NCBI GenBank assembly: GCA_041674345.1 | Contig: JBAYVY010000015.1 | Location: 1-21,064, forward strand | Direction: 5' to 3' | Length of the DNA: 21,064 nucleotides | Origin: JBAYVY01 sp041674345 | GTDB lineage: Bacteria > Planctomycetota > Phycisphaerae > Phycisphaerales > Zrk34 | Part shown: positions 6,652-14,295 of the stretch, piece by piece | Numbering within the stretch: the first letter of the stretch is position 1 | Layout of the letters: every line of letters starts with the position of its first letter | The notes under the pieces: generated by a model | What the model saw: only the letters and a program-made list of their open reading frames with translations | Database searches by the model: none | Told to the model about the DNA's origin: nothing | Position numbers and translations under genes: made by a program

Positions 6652-7410
6652 ATGAGCGTGGATGTCGTGGCGATAGGGGCGCACCCGGATGATGTGGAGA
6701 TGATTTGCGGAGGGACGGTGGCGAAGATGATCGCGCGGGGGCGGTCGGTGGCGATCATCGACATGACGCGGGGGGAGATGGGCACGCGCGGCTCGCCGGA
6801 GATCAGGGCGGAAGAGGCGGAGTCGGCGGCGAAGGTGCTGGGCGTGACAACGCGGATCAATCTGAATCTGCCGGACGGACGACTGGAAAATACGGAGTTG
6901 GCGAGAGTACGGGTGATTGAAGCGATTCGTGACCTTCGCCCGAAACTTGTTTTAACCCATTACTGGGACGACCTGCACCCGGATCACTCGGCGACGGGGA
7001 ACATCGTGAAAGACACGATGTATCCGTCGGGTTTCGCCAATTACCCGGCCAAGGGCGAGCCGTTCCGACCGAACGAATATCTGTTTTTCATGGCGCACTT
7101 CACGGTGGAGCCGAGTTTCATTGTGGATGTGACCGAACACTACGACAAGAAGGTGGCGTCGATATTGTGTTATAAGTCGCAATTGCACGACAAGACGGTC
7201 GATGGGCTGGAGACGCTGATCGCTTCGCCGACGTTTTTGAAGCGGCTGGAAGGGCGGGCGCGCTATTACGGGTCGATGATTTACAGGGATTTCGGCGAGC
7301 CGTTTTTGTCCAGGCGGGCCGTGCCGGTGGATGACCCGGTGGCGTTGTATGAGCCGTTCAACAAGATATTCGCCAACAAGAACTCATTCGCGGGAAAGGG
7401 CGGCAAATGA
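6652..7410 (+). CDS. bshB1: Bacillithiol biosynthesis deacetylase BshB1
   Basis: BshB1 removes the acetyl group from N-acetylglucosaminyl-malate, the second step of bacillithiol synthesis. It is a zinc-dependent PIG-L/LmbE-family deacetylase. The metal-binding AHPDDVE motif is near residues 10-16 and the second ligand region THYWDDLHPDHSATG is near 101-115. The text DMTRGEMGTRGSPEIRAEEA is characteristic of BshB1 rather than other PIG-L enzymes. The protein is 252 aa from ATG 6652; a start two codons upstream is possible but badly spaced from the ribosome site. Its stop overlaps the bshA start (ATGA at 7407-7410). A bacillithiol S-conjugate amidase (Bca) role is less likely because bshA and bshC are adjacent. 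Confidence 0.95.
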   Translation: MSVDVVAIGAHPDDVEMICGGTVAKMIARGRSVAIIDMTRGEMGTRGSPEIRAEEAESAAKVLGVTTRINLNLPDGRLENTELARVRVIEAIRDLRPKLVLTHYWDDLHPDHSATGNIVKDTMYPSGFANYPAKGEPFRPNEYLFFMAHFTVEPSFIVDVTEHYDKKVASILCYKSQLHDKTVDGLETLIASPTFLKRLEGRARYYGSMIYRDFGEPFLSRRAVPVDDPVALYEPFNKIFANKNSFAGKGGK

Positions 7411-8573
7411 AAATCGCGATCACATGTCATCCGACACAGGGCGGCAGCGGGGTGGTGGCGACGGAGCTGGCGATGGCGCTGGCGCAGCGCGGGCATGAGG
7501 TGCATGTCGTCGCATATGAGCGCCCGTTCCGTTTGCATGATGTGCCGAACGTCCAATTTCATCGGGTGAATGTGAGTGATTACCCGTTGTTTCGGTATCC
7601 GCCGCATGATTTGTGTCTGGCGAACAAGCTGGCGGAAGTGGCGGTGGAGCATGACCTGGACATCATTCACGCGCATTACGCGGTGCCCCATGCGATCAGC
7701 GCGATGCTGGCCAGGGACATGTTGTGCGTGTGTGAACGGAAGGTGAAGGTTGTCACGACGGTGCATGGAACGGACATCACGCTGACGGGATCGCACAGGG
7801 ATTTCTACCGGGTTTGCCGGTATGCGATGATGCGTTGCGACGGACTGACGGCGGTGAGCGGATGGCTGCGTGACAAGACGATGGCGGCGTTCGATCTGCC
7901 GACGCCCCCGGAAGTCATACCGAATTTTGTGGACTGCGACCGGTTCACGAGCCGGGGGCGCGTGGGTTGGCCGGGGGATGGTAAGTTTCGCATTTTGCAC
8001 GCGAGCAACTTTCGGCCTGTGAAGCGGGTATTCGATATTGTGCGTGTTTTCCAGAAGATTCGGGAGCAACTGCATGGGGCGGAATTGGTGATGGCGGGGG
8101 ATGGGCCGGAACGCGGTGGGGCGGAGGAATTGGCGGGGGAACTGGGTATTTGCGGGGCGGTGCGTTTCGTCGGGGCGCAGGTGGACATTGAGCAGATGTA
8201 CCGTGAGGCGCACTTGTTTTTGCTGTTGAGCGATTATGAGAGTTTCGGGTTGAGCGCGTTGGAGGCGATGGCGTGCGGCACGCCGGTGGTGGCGTCGAAG
8301 GCGGGAGGATTGACGGAGGTGGTGGAGGACGGTGTGACGGGTCGGTTGTGCCGGGTGGGGGATGTGGAAACGATGGCGAAGGCGGGGGTGGAGATATTGA
8401 GTGACAGTGCGAAGTGGAATGGATATTCGATGGAGGGGAAGGTACGGAGCCGGCGGAACTTCTGCAAGGATTTGATCGTGCCGCGGTATGAAATGTTTTA
8501 TGAACAGGTGATGATCGCCCCCGGAAATAACCCCGGAAGTAAGATGGAAGGGGCACTTCGTGCCGCCCGCTAA
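7407..8573 (+). CDS. bshA: N-acetyl-alpha-D-glucosaminyl L-malate synthase BshA
   Basis: BshA is a GT-B glycosyltransferase (GT4) that joins UDP-GlcNAc to L-malate, the first committed step of bacillithiol synthesis. The N-terminus CHPTQGGSGVVATELAMAL and the tracts YERPFRLHDVPNVQFHRV and YPLFRYPPHDL match the BshA subgroup. The C-terminal domain has VIPNFVDCDRF, MAGDGPER and the nucleotide-sugar motif ESFGLSALEAMACGTPVVAS with its E-x7-E pair. The length, 388 aa, is normal. The start overlaps bshB1 by 4 bp, implying coupling. The last dozen codons run through a CCCCGGAAGT copy and a 26-bp repeat shared with the region at 10891, so the extreme C-terminus is probably repeat-derived. Confidence 0.96.
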   Translation: MKIAITCHPTQGGSGVVATELAMALAQRGHEVHVVAYERPFRLHDVPNVQFHRVNVSDYPLFRYPPHDLCLANKLAEVAVEHDLDIIHAHYAVPHAISAMLARDMLCVCERKVKVVTTVHGTDITLTGSHRDFYRVCRYAMMRCDGLTAVSGWLRDKTMAAFDLPTPPEVIPNFVDCDRFTSRGRVGWPGDGKFRILHASNFRPVKRVFDIVRVFQKIREQLHGAELVMAGDGPERGGAEELAGELGICGAVRFVGAQVDIEQMYREAHLFLLLSDYESFGLSALEAMACGTPVVASKAGGLTEVVEDGVTGRLCRVGDVETMAKAGVEILSDSAKWNGYSMEGKVRSRRNFCKDLIVPRYEMFYEQVMIAPGNNPGSKMEGALRAAR

Positions 8574-8575
8574 AC
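8550..8575. repeat. 26-bp dispersed repeat, copy 1 (over the bshA stop)
   Basis: This segment matches 10891-10916 at 23 of 26 positions. It contains GGCAC-TTC-GTGCC, a small hairpin, followed by CCCGCTAAAC, whose TAA is the bshA stop. A CCCCGGAAGT copy starts 19 bp before it. Confidence 0.65.
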
Positions 8576-8595
8576 TTCATGCGAGAGGGAAAGAT

Positions 8596-9312
8596 ATGAG
8601 TGATGTGAAAAGACCAAATATCGAACCGCTGGATTTGTCGGAGCGCGGCGTGAACGGGCAGTCGTCGAACCGGCGGCTGTTCATGCAATTGCAGGTGTTC
8701 ACCGGATGCAGCGACTCGGCGGCGGTGGTGGAGGCGATGGAGATGACGGGCGTGCGGGGCGTGATGTATGAGGATGTGAATGACCCGATGGGCGTGGGCA
8801 TCGTGACATACACGCAGGACCCGGAGGACTTGGTGGGGGAAGTTCGGCGGTTATACAACGGCGAGCCGTTCGTGCGACTGGAGCGGCGGGGGGATTTCAC
8901 GATGATCGGTCGGACGTACACGCTGGGGTACGAGCCGAACGTGGAGGAGACGCTGATTCAGCGACCGATCAACACGCTGCGCCATGAGGAATGGAACTGG
9001 GCGGTGTGGTATCCGCTGCGGCGGAAGGGGAGTTTCGCGCGATTGCTGCCGGAGGAACAGCGCGAGGTGCTGATGGAACACGGCAAGATTGGAATGCAAT
9101 ACGGCGGGAACGATCTGGCGCACGACATTCGGCTGGCGTGTCACGGTCTGGACGCGCACGACAATGATTTCGTCGTGGGAGTGGTGGGAAAGGAATTGGC
9201 GCCGCTGAGCAAGTTGGTGGAGACGATGCGCAGGACGCAGCAGACGAGTCTGCACATCGAGCGGTTGGGGCCATTTTTTGTGGGAAGGAAGGTTTGGCAG
9301 AGCGCGGAGTGA
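8596..9312 (+). CDS. hemQ: Chlorite dismutase-family protein, probable HemQ (coproheme decarboxylase)
   Basis: HemQ converts Fe-coproporphyrin III to haem b by two peroxide-dependent decarboxylations. The 238-aa sequence has the family layout. RHEEWNWAVWYPLRRKGSF is in the middle, then LMEHGKIGMQYGG, whose histidine is the expected proximal haem ligand. CHGLDAHDNDFVVGVVG and TQQTSLHIERLGPFFVGRK close the ferredoxin-like fold. True chlorite dismutases carry a distal Arg in a different context and usually a perchlorate island, neither seen here, so HemQ is the better guess. I start at ATG 8596, after a GAGAGGGA ribosome site; the in-frame ATG at 8560 lies inside bshA and is unlikely. It follows bshA by 22 bp, so it is probably cotranscribed with the bacillithiol genes. 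Confidence 0.85.
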   Translation: MSDVKRPNIEPLDLSERGVNGQSSNRRLFMQLQVFTGCSDSAAVVEAMEMTGVRGVMYEDVNDPMGVGIVTYTQDPEDLVGEVRRLYNGEPFVRLERRGDFTMIGRTYTLGYEPNVEETLIQRPINTLRHEEWNWAVWYPLRRKGSFARLLPEEQREVLMEHGKIGMQYGGNDLAHDIRLACHGLDAHDNDFVVGVVGKELAPLSKLVETMRRTQQTSLHIERLGPFFVGRKVWQSAE

Positions 9313-9316
9313 GGAA

Positions 9317-9538
9317 TCAACCTGATTTGGCCCGATCCGTCGCCAGTTGCCAGACGTCCATCACGTTGAATTCGCGTACCCAGCGTTCGATGTATTCGCG
9401 GTCAATTTGCTCGGGCGACCAGTCGGGATGGACATCCCCGACCCCGTCGGCCATCATCTGTCGCATAAATCGCATCAACTCGCAGGCCATATCCCAGCGA
9501 TCCGCTTCTGATTTGCGCGACAATATGTTCGCGGTCAT
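9317..9538 (-). CDS. Small protein of unknown function
   Basis: This is a 73-aa product starting MTANILSRKSEADRWDMACE, with helical text LMRFMRQMMADGVGDVHPDWS and PEQIDREYIERWV. The layout, an Arg/Trp-containing helix followed by H-P-D-W-S and an acidic helix, recalls a family of short planctomycete proteins often found near toxin-antitoxin or nucleotidyltransferase genes, but I do not recognise a function. A TTG start at 9556 would add six residues. A GGAAG sequence stands 11 nt upstream of ATG 9538. Its stop is 4 bp from the converging hemQ stop. It overlies the broken end of the ppnP fragment, suggesting that it arrived with the event that cut ppnP. Confidence 0.55.
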   Translation of the reverse strand: MTANILSRKSEADRWDMACELMRFMRQMMADGVGDVHPDWSPEQIDREYIERWVREFNVMDVWQLATDRAKSG

Positions 9539-9542
9539 ATCG

Positions 9543-9713
9543 TCAATAACTTCCAATTGGACCGGCGGTGTTGAAGTGGAAGGAGCCGGGGTGGATCAGG
9601 CCGAGCGTTTTCTTCGAGCCGTCGGCGAACTTCAGTGTGTGACTGACGACCTTGCCGTCGAAATAGACGTTGGCCTTGGCGACGGCGGTGACGTTGGTGA
9701 ATTCGGTGGGCAT
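9543..9713 (-). pseudogene. ppnP: Pyrimidine/purine nucleoside phosphorylase PpnP, N-terminal fragment
   Basis: A 56-codon frame reads MPTEFTNVTAVAKANVYFDG, then KVVSHTLKFADGSKKTLGLI and HPGSFHFNTAGP, before ending IGSY and stop. The first 52 residues match the start of the DUF1255 cupin PpnP (N-V-Y-F-D-G-K-V...L-I-H-P-G), which cleaves nucleosides with phosphate and is normally about 95-105 aa. The expected continuation (E-R-M-E-I-V... and the cupin body) is absent from the DNA that follows. The break lies at about 9553-9560. A CCCCGGAAGT copy sits between the ahbAB stop and this start. It is probably non-functional. Confidence 0.7.
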
Positions 9714-9734
9714 GGGCTTATTACTTCCGGGGGA

Positions 9735-10868
9735 TTACGCTCGTTGATGGGTGGGGTTGATGTTGTGGTCTTCGCACCATTGCTTGTAAGCAATGGGCGA
9801 GATTTCCGAGGGTTTGATCTCGCTGCGACCGCCCCAGAAGACGTTGGTGTAGGGCACGGGGATACCGGCTTCGGCCAGGTGGGCGTCGATCGCCGCCTTG
9901 TGCGCCAGCACGGTTTCGCGGTCCCCGCCGTGCGCCACGCCCATGATGTTCACCCGGCGGAACTCATCACCCGTCGGACGCCAGTAGGCATGGGTCATGC
10001 AGATGTGCCGGCCCACTTCGCAACCGGCGGCCAGTTCATGTCCCTCCGGCACGGCCCAGTGGAACAGGGCGTTGTACCGGCTGACCACGGAACCATCGGC
10101 CAACTTTTTCACATGTTCCAAAAACGTCGAAAATCGCCCGATCACTTTTTTCTTCATCAAACCAGTGGCGACATCGCAGAACGCATCGCGCGACAAGCCG
10201 ATCTCGGCGGCGCGACCGGCCCACGGATCGGCGATGATTTCATCCGGCGTCAGTTCGCGTTTGAGCGCGACCAGCACTTCCCATTCCTTGTCGCCGAGCG
10301 TGACGACTTCCACGTCGTACGCGTTGCCCGGTTCATCGGTGCGGTCGCCGGGTTGAAGTCCCTTGCGGCGAATGTGACCGACGCCCAGTTTGAACACCTT
10401 GCGGGCGGGCATGGGGACGAAGCGATCCGCGCCGAGCATCAGCCGCAACGCTTCGCAGTGCTTTTGCAGTGAATAACCCTGCGGCACTTTCACGGTGGTC
10501 CAAAGGCGATAGCTTGCGCCGGCCGCGCCGGGGTCGGTCGAGCGAATGACGACGTGTCCGGTGAACGGGTCGTTTTGGCACATCCGGTCGAAGGCGCTGT
10601 CGAGTTTGTCGGCCGGCACCTGCCAGGCGACCAGCGCCCCCGGCGCGAGGTTGGTCGCCAGCAGCGTTTGTCGCACGCGGCGGATCGTACCGGATTCGAC
10701 CATCGCGCGGATGCGTTGAAGGACCGTGGGCAGATCAACGCCGGACGCTCTGGCGATCGCGGCGAACGGTTCGCGGTGAAACCCTTCGATTGAGTCTTCG
10801 CTCACGGCGAGAATGCGGTTGTTGATCGGGTCGTTGATGCCGGTCGGGATGGGGGCAGTGTCGGGCAT
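9735..10868 (-). CDS. Fused two-domain Lrp/AsnC-type protein, siroheme decarboxylase AhbA-AhbB-like
   Basis: The 377-aa protein holds two consecutive units, each an HTH plus an Lrp/AsnC-type alpha-beta domain (about 15-170 and 195-360). In sulfate reducers and archaea, separate AhbA and AhbB of this fold decarboxylate siroheme to 12,18-didecarboxysiroheme on the alternative haem pathway; NirD/L/G/H homologues do the same for haem d1. Family-like text includes SGTIRRVRQTLLATNLAPGA in unit one and KKVIGRFSTFLEHVKK, VSRYNALFHWAVPE and HICMTHAYWRPTGDE in unit two, the last resembling the AhbB V-S-H-x-Y-x-R-P motif. I start at 10868 because a GGTGA ribosome site precedes it; an upstream ATG at 10907 lies in repeat DNA. 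Location beside hemQ and ctaA supports a haem role over transcription control. Confidence 0.75.
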   Translation of the reverse strand: MPDTAPIPTGINDPINNRILAVSEDSIEGFHREPFAAIARASGVDLPTVLQRIRAMVESGTIRRVRQTLLATNLAPGALVAWQVPADKLDSAFDRMCQNDPFTGHVVIRSTDPGAAGASYRLWTTVKVPQGYSLQKHCEALRLMLGADRFVPMPARKVFKLGVGHIRRKGLQPGDRTDEPGNAYDVEVVTLGDKEWEVLVALKRELTPDEIIADPWAGRAAEIGLSRDAFCDVATGLMKKKVIGRFSTFLEHVKKLADGSVVSRYNALFHWAVPEGHELAAGCEVGRHICMTHAYWRPTGDEFRRVNIMGVAHGGDRETVLAHKAAIDAHLAEAGIPVPYTNVFWGGRSEIKPSEISPIAYKQWCEDHNINPTHQRA

Positions 10869-10890
10869 TTTATATTCACCAAGAGGAAGA

Positions 10891-10916
10891 GGGGCACTGC
10901 GCGCCACCCGCTAAAC
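10891..10916. repeat. 26-bp dispersed repeat, copy 2 (over the aldo/keto reductase stop)
   Basis: Three mismatches separate this copy from 8550-8575. The shared CCCGCTAAAC end supplies the TAG stop of the minus-strand aldo/keto reductase here (10911-10913) and the TAA stop of bshA at the other copy. Confidence 0.65.
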
Positions 10917-11909
10917 GGGTTGCAGGCCGAAGTTATTTTCGTACAACTCGGCGATGTGTGCCAGTTCGTCGGCGGTCAGGTCGGGGGCGTCGCAAGTCGC
11001 GGCGAACTCGGCGAGCTGTTTTTCATCATAAATGTTCGGCAAAGCGCTGGTGACGAACGGCTGGTTCAACACGAATTTCAAGCCGGCTTGCGCGAGGGTT
11101 CTGCGTCCCCCGGAAGTTAAGAAATCAAGTTGTTCCACCTTCTTGAGACCGTCGATGAGCCATTGACGTGATCGGAAGTTGCGGTGGTCGTATTCCTCGA
11201 AGACGGTGTCGAGGGTGAGGTTGCCTTCGAGCAGGCCGGAGGAGTGGGGGACGCGGACAAGGATGCCCCCTCCGGCTTCCTTGCAGGCGTCGAAGACGCG
11301 CGTGGCGAGCATCTGTTCGAGCAGGTTGTAGATGATCTGGCAGGAATGCCAGCCGCGTTGGAAGGTGGCGACGCCTTCGTCGATTTGTCGGTCGGGGTCG
11401 AGGCGAGGGCCGAGCGCGGTGCCGAAGTATCGGATTTTGCCTTCGTCCCGCAGTTGGTGGAGCAGTGCGATGACATCATCGTTTTGGATGGTGTCGATGC
11501 GGCAGTTGTGGGCTTCGTAGAGGTCGATGTGATCGGTGCCGAGTCGTTGGAGGGATGCGTCGCAGGATCGGCGGATGGCGTCGGGGGTGAAGTTGTGTTT
11601 GCGTTCGCGGTGGCCGGGGCGTCCGCGTGCGCCGTCGTTGTCGGTCAGGTCGTAGCCGAACTTGGTGGCGAGGATCAGGTGATCGCGCTGGTCGGCGAGG
11701 ACATCTTTGACGATGGTTTCGCCGTAGCCGTCACCGTAGGTATCGGCGGTGTTGATGAAGTTGATGCCGTGGTCGGTCCAGGCGCTGCGGAGGAGTTTGT
11801 GACGGAGTGCGGGATCGGTGACGCCCCACCAGTCGGTGGAGACGGTCCAGACGCCGAAACCGATTTCGCTGATGGACAAGTCGGTGCCGGGGAGGGTGCG
11901 GTATTTCAT
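10911..11909 (-). CDS. Aldo/keto reductase
   Basis: This 332-aa NADPH-dependent (beta/alpha)8-barrel oxidoreductase is probably cytoplasmic. It opens MKYRTLPGTDLSISEIGFGVW. The catalytic tetrad is visible as D and Y in NTADTYGDGYGE, K in ATKFGYD and H in DLYEAHN. The C-terminal AGLKFVLNQPFVTSALPNI matches the cofactor-binding part of the family (usually S/T-x-P-G). Its substrate cannot be predicted; the L-glyceraldehyde-3-phosphate reductase-like group has a similar opening. A CCCCCGGAAGTT copy lies inside the gene at 11107 and encodes TSGG on this strand. No ribosome site is evident. It sits between the ahbAB-like gene and ctaA, all on the minus strand, so cotranscription is possible. Confidence 0.92.
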   Translation of the reverse strand: MKYRTLPGTDLSISEIGFGVWTVSTDWWGVTDPALRHKLLRSAWTDHGINFINTADTYGDGYGETIVKDVLADQRDHLILATKFGYDLTDNDGARGRPGHRERKHNFTPDAIRRSCDASLQRLGTDHIDLYEAHNCRIDTIQNDDVIALLHQLRDEGKIRYFGTALGPRLDPDRQIDEGVATFQRGWHSCQIIYNLLEQMLATRVFDACKEAGGGILVRVPHSSGLLEGNLTLDTVFEEYDHRNFRSRQWLIDGLKKVEQLDFLTSGGRRTLAQAGLKFVLNQPFVTSALPNIYDEKQLAEFAATCDAPDLTADELAHIAELYENNFGLQPV

Positions 11910-11949
11910 GGTGCGATCCGAATGCGGGGCTGTTGAGGGATTGAGGGTT

Positions 11950-12112
11950 CGGTATTGTAGGAGAAGAGAGAAAGAGGGACCAGGGATGAGGGGCCAGGGT
12001 GTGGGGCCGGGGATGAGGGATGAGGGATGAGGGGCTTGGGACTGGGGGCAGTTTCGAGTTTCGGGTTTCTGGTTTCGAGAGGGCGTTTCCCGGAACTCGC
12101 AACTCGAAACTG
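11950..12112. repeat. Purine-rich tandem repeat plus hairpin upstream of the aldo/keto reductase
   Basis: Units of GGGATGA, 7 bp, occur three times in a row around 12010-12031, embedded in a longer G/A-rich tract from 11950. CAGTTTCGAGTT (12049-12060) then pairs with AACTCGAAACTG (12101-12112). It fills the gap between ctaA and the reductase and belongs with the tandem-repeat hairpin family. Confidence 0.7.
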
Positions 12113-12121
12113 ATTCAGCCC

Positions 12122-13477
12122 CTAATCCCTCTTCCGAATCAGCCGCCGGTTCCAGGCCACGGCCAGGGCCGCGAACGCCAGCAGGAATGCGCCGACGGAT
12201 TGGTGCAGTGTCGTGATGGTCGCGTCCAGCGGGCTGGTGGTGGCCGGGTCGCCGGGGACCAGTTGCACGCCCTGATTGTGCTGGCGGACGCCCAACGCCG
12301 CGAATCCCAGCAACACCTGAAACGTCGTGCCGTGCAGCAGTCCATTGCACACGCGTTTGATCGGAGGCAGCCGTTTGCGATACAGCATCAACCCCCGCAA
12401 CGTCACGGCCACGACCAGCGCGACCACCACCGCGGCGAAGGTGATGTGCATCATCAGCGGACCGGCCGGACTCTTGCGGACATACACCCCCAGCAACGTC
12501 TGCGCGATGAACGCCCCCAGCAACAGCATCGTCAGCCAGTGATCCGTCGAGGCCGACGGCGTGACCAGCGGTAATTCCTCTTTCCGCCAACTCGGCGCAT
12601 GAGTCGCGGCGATCACCGCGAACGTGGCGAGAATGATCTGGCCGAACGATCCGTGAAACAGCACGTAGGCCAGCGAAGCGCTTTCGACCCACAATCCCCC
12701 GGCCACCCCCTGCGCGACCACCATCAGCAACGCCAGTGTCGTGAACAGCCGCACCGACCATCGCCGATCCGCGATCCACGTCCAGACCATCAGCACCATC
12801 GCGGTGAAGCCCACCAATGTTCCGGCCAGTCGATGGGCATGTTCGTAGTAGATGCCGCCGGTCATTTTGGAAATGGGGAACAGGAACATGTTGGTTCCCT
12901 GCGTGGTGGGCCAGTCTTTGACGCTGAATCCCGCGTCGAAGCCCGTGACCAGCCCGCCGGCGCTGACCACCAGCGCCGTCGCCAGCACCGGCACCATCGC
13001 CAGACGCAATCGCCAATGCGCCCGCGACGTTTCCGGATTCCGGGTGTCTTGCTTCCGGGTGTCTTGCGTCCGGGGGTTTTGCGTCCGGGGGCGCCGCGCC
13101 TTGCCCGCCGCGAAGCCGATGAGCATGACGACGAGCGTCGCGCCGAAAAATCCCGGCAGCCCCACCATCAGCGCGTTTCGGTTTTCGCCCTTGAGCACCG
13201 ACGAAAAAATGAGCATGTTCACCAGGGCCGTGATGATCGGTACCCCCCACGCGATGCGCCACCCTTTCAAGCTGTCGCGCCCGAACACATATCCGCCGAG
13301 AAACATCACCATCACCAGCACCGCGAACACCGCCCAGCCCGGCACGAACGGCTGAACCAGCGGCATATGCAAAATGTATCCCGCGATCCACATGGCCGTC
13401 GCCGTGCCAAGCCCGGCGGCCAGCAGATCGGAAGCGCGAACCGGAAGCGACGAATCGGATGTATCGGATGGATTCAT
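12122..13477 (-). CDS. ctaA: Haem A synthase CtaA/COX15, with an N-terminal four-helix extension
   Basis: CtaA oxidises haem O to haem A for the terminal oxidase, in the inner membrane. The COX15 domain occupies about residues 155-450 of 451 and shows the expected membrane-embedded histidines: EHAHRLAG, LFHGSFGQ, MMHITFA and TLHQSVGAFLL. Ahead of it lies an extra domain of about 130 aa with four hydrophobic segments (LLAAGLGTATAMWIAGYIL, WAVFAVLVMVMFLGGYVFG, a segment at VPIITALVNMLIF, and LPGFFGATLVVMLIGFAAG), whose function I do not recognise. A repeat-derived linker (K/T-Q-D-T-R units) joins the two domains. The start at 13477 gives MNPSDTSD; the ATG at 13501 would add eight residues. It encodes a haem-using enzyme close to hemQ and the AhbAB-like gene. 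Confidence 0.92.
   Translation of the reverse strand: MNPSDTSDSSLPVRASDLLAAGLGTATAMWIAGYILHMPLVQPFVPGWAVFAVLVMVMFLGGYVFGRDSLKGWRIAWGVPIITALVNMLIFSSVLKGENRNALMVGLPGFFGATLVVMLIGFAAGKARRPRTQNPRTQDTRKQDTRNPETSRAHWRLRLAMVPVLATALVVSAGGLVTGFDAGFSVKDWPTTQGTNMFLFPISKMTGGIYYEHAHRLAGTLVGFTAMVLMVWTWIADRRWSVRLFTTLALLMVVAQGVAGGLWVESASLAYVLFHGSFGQIILATFAVIAATHAPSWRKEELPLVTPSASTDHWLTMLLLGAFIAQTLLGVYVRKSPAGPLMMHITFAAVVVALVVAVTLRGLMLYRKRLPPIKRVCNGLLHGTTFQVLLGFAALGVRQHNQGVQLVPGDPATTSPLDATITTLHQSVGAFLLAFAALAVAWNRRLIRKRD
13030..13092 (-). repeat. 15-bp tandem repeat inside ctaA
   Basis: About four units of 15 bp (plus strand ttccgggtgtcttgc and variants) encode a five-residue protein repeat, TQNPR-TQDTR-KQDTR-NPETS. 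The unit is a multiple of three, so copy-number changes keep the frame. It lies between the fourth membrane segment and the COX15 domain. Confidence 0.75.
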
Positions 13478-13557
13478 AGTCCGCCATTGTAGCGACGACA
13501 AATACGGAAGGTGTCATTCAACGCCCGGCGGTGTGATTCGCAATGGCATCCGCCTTT

Positions 13558-14295
13558 TCATTTTGCATGGGGGAATTGTTCGTTTTCCAATCGCTTTTTG
13601 ACATCGGCGATGATCTCGCGAAGTTTTGCGGCAATTTCCTCGGGTTGCGTTGCTGCCTCCGCTTCGCAGAATGCAAGCACCCGCGGGTGCTGCGCCGCAT
13701 TCGACAACAGGGACCATCGCGCGGCTCCGCCGACAAGCAGGCGCTTGGTGTCGCCATTGATATCCATCCACGGCAAGGCCGCCATGATCCTGACAACGGG
13801 CGTCTTTTGACCGGTCGCCATGAAGTTCCCCCACAGGACATCAAGAACCCAGGGCCCCCGTTCCAGCGGAATCTTCTCGACTGGCATGGGTGTTGCCTTG
13901 TGAACCCAACCGTGCCGATCATTAAGCTGCGGATGTTTGTCAACCAGTTCGCAAGCCAACTTCTGCGACTCGGGAAGATTCGCATACCAAAGACCCAGAA
14001 CGACCACGCTGAGATGTGACTCCTTCATTTTTCCCAATCGTTCGACCCAGCCCGAAATCAATTTCGGATTTTCCCGAAAAACGCCGGCCAGAAATCCGAA
14101 GGTCGGCGGATTCGCTCCGTCTTTATCGAGAATACCCGCATGACTGAGGAATTCAATCGCTTCGGGAACCTTGGCTGGTTCGGGATGTTGGTAGTAAAAG
14201 GCCATCCATTTGGATACTTCTTCCTGTGATTGAAACTCGGCGCTTGCCGGGGCGACAAAAACGAGCAGGAACGTGAGTGCGATAAGCGTGCGCAT
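13558..14295 (-). CDS. Exported protein of unknown function
   Basis: A 245-aa protein begins with a clear signal peptide, MRTLIALTFLLVFVAPASA, probably cut after ASA. It then reads as soluble, mostly helical sequence: KWMAFYYQHPEPAKVPEAIE, FLSHAGILDKDGANPPTFGFL, LSVVVLGLWYANLP and PWVLDVLWGNFMATGQKTPV. It ends with an acidic/basic helix (AAKLREIIADVKKRLENEQ). I do not recognise the family; no catalytic motif or metal site stands out. The start is well supported: AAGGAG sits 6 nt before ATG 14295 on the minus strand. A longer open frame reaching back to 14580 is ignored because it lacks a ribosome site and places the signal peptide internally. It is transcribed toward ctaA, with an 80-bp gap. 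Confidence 0.8.
   Translation of the reverse strand: MRTLIALTFLLVFVAPASAEFQSQEEVSKWMAFYYQHPEPAKVPEAIEFLSHAGILDKDGANPPTFGFLAGVFRENPKLISGWVERLGKMKESHLSVVVLGLWYANLPESQKLACELVDKHPQLNDRHGWVHKATPMPVEKIPLERGPWVLDVLWGNFMATGQKTPVVRIMAALPWMDINGDTKRLLVGGAARWSLLSNAAQHPRVLAFCEAEAATQPEEIAAKLREIIADVKKRLENEQFPHAK

Noticed and set aside
8596..9312. True chlorite dismutase (oxygen-generating)
   Set aside because: The protein family is right, but there is no perchlorate/chlorate reductase context and the neighbours are haem and bacillithiol genes, so HemQ is preferred.
9294..10472. Plus-strand frame of 392 codons opposite the ahbAB-like gene
   Set aside because: It is the antisense shadow of a GC-rich gene. 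It overlaps the end of hemQ, has no ribosome site and no recognisable domain.
10911..13517. One very long minus-strand frame (868 codons) covering the aldo/keto reductase and ctaA regions
   Set aside because: Only its last 332 codons are a real gene. The rest is an alternative frame of ctaA with low-complexity Arg/Gly/His-rich text and no family signature; the ctaA frame shows clear COX15 motifs.
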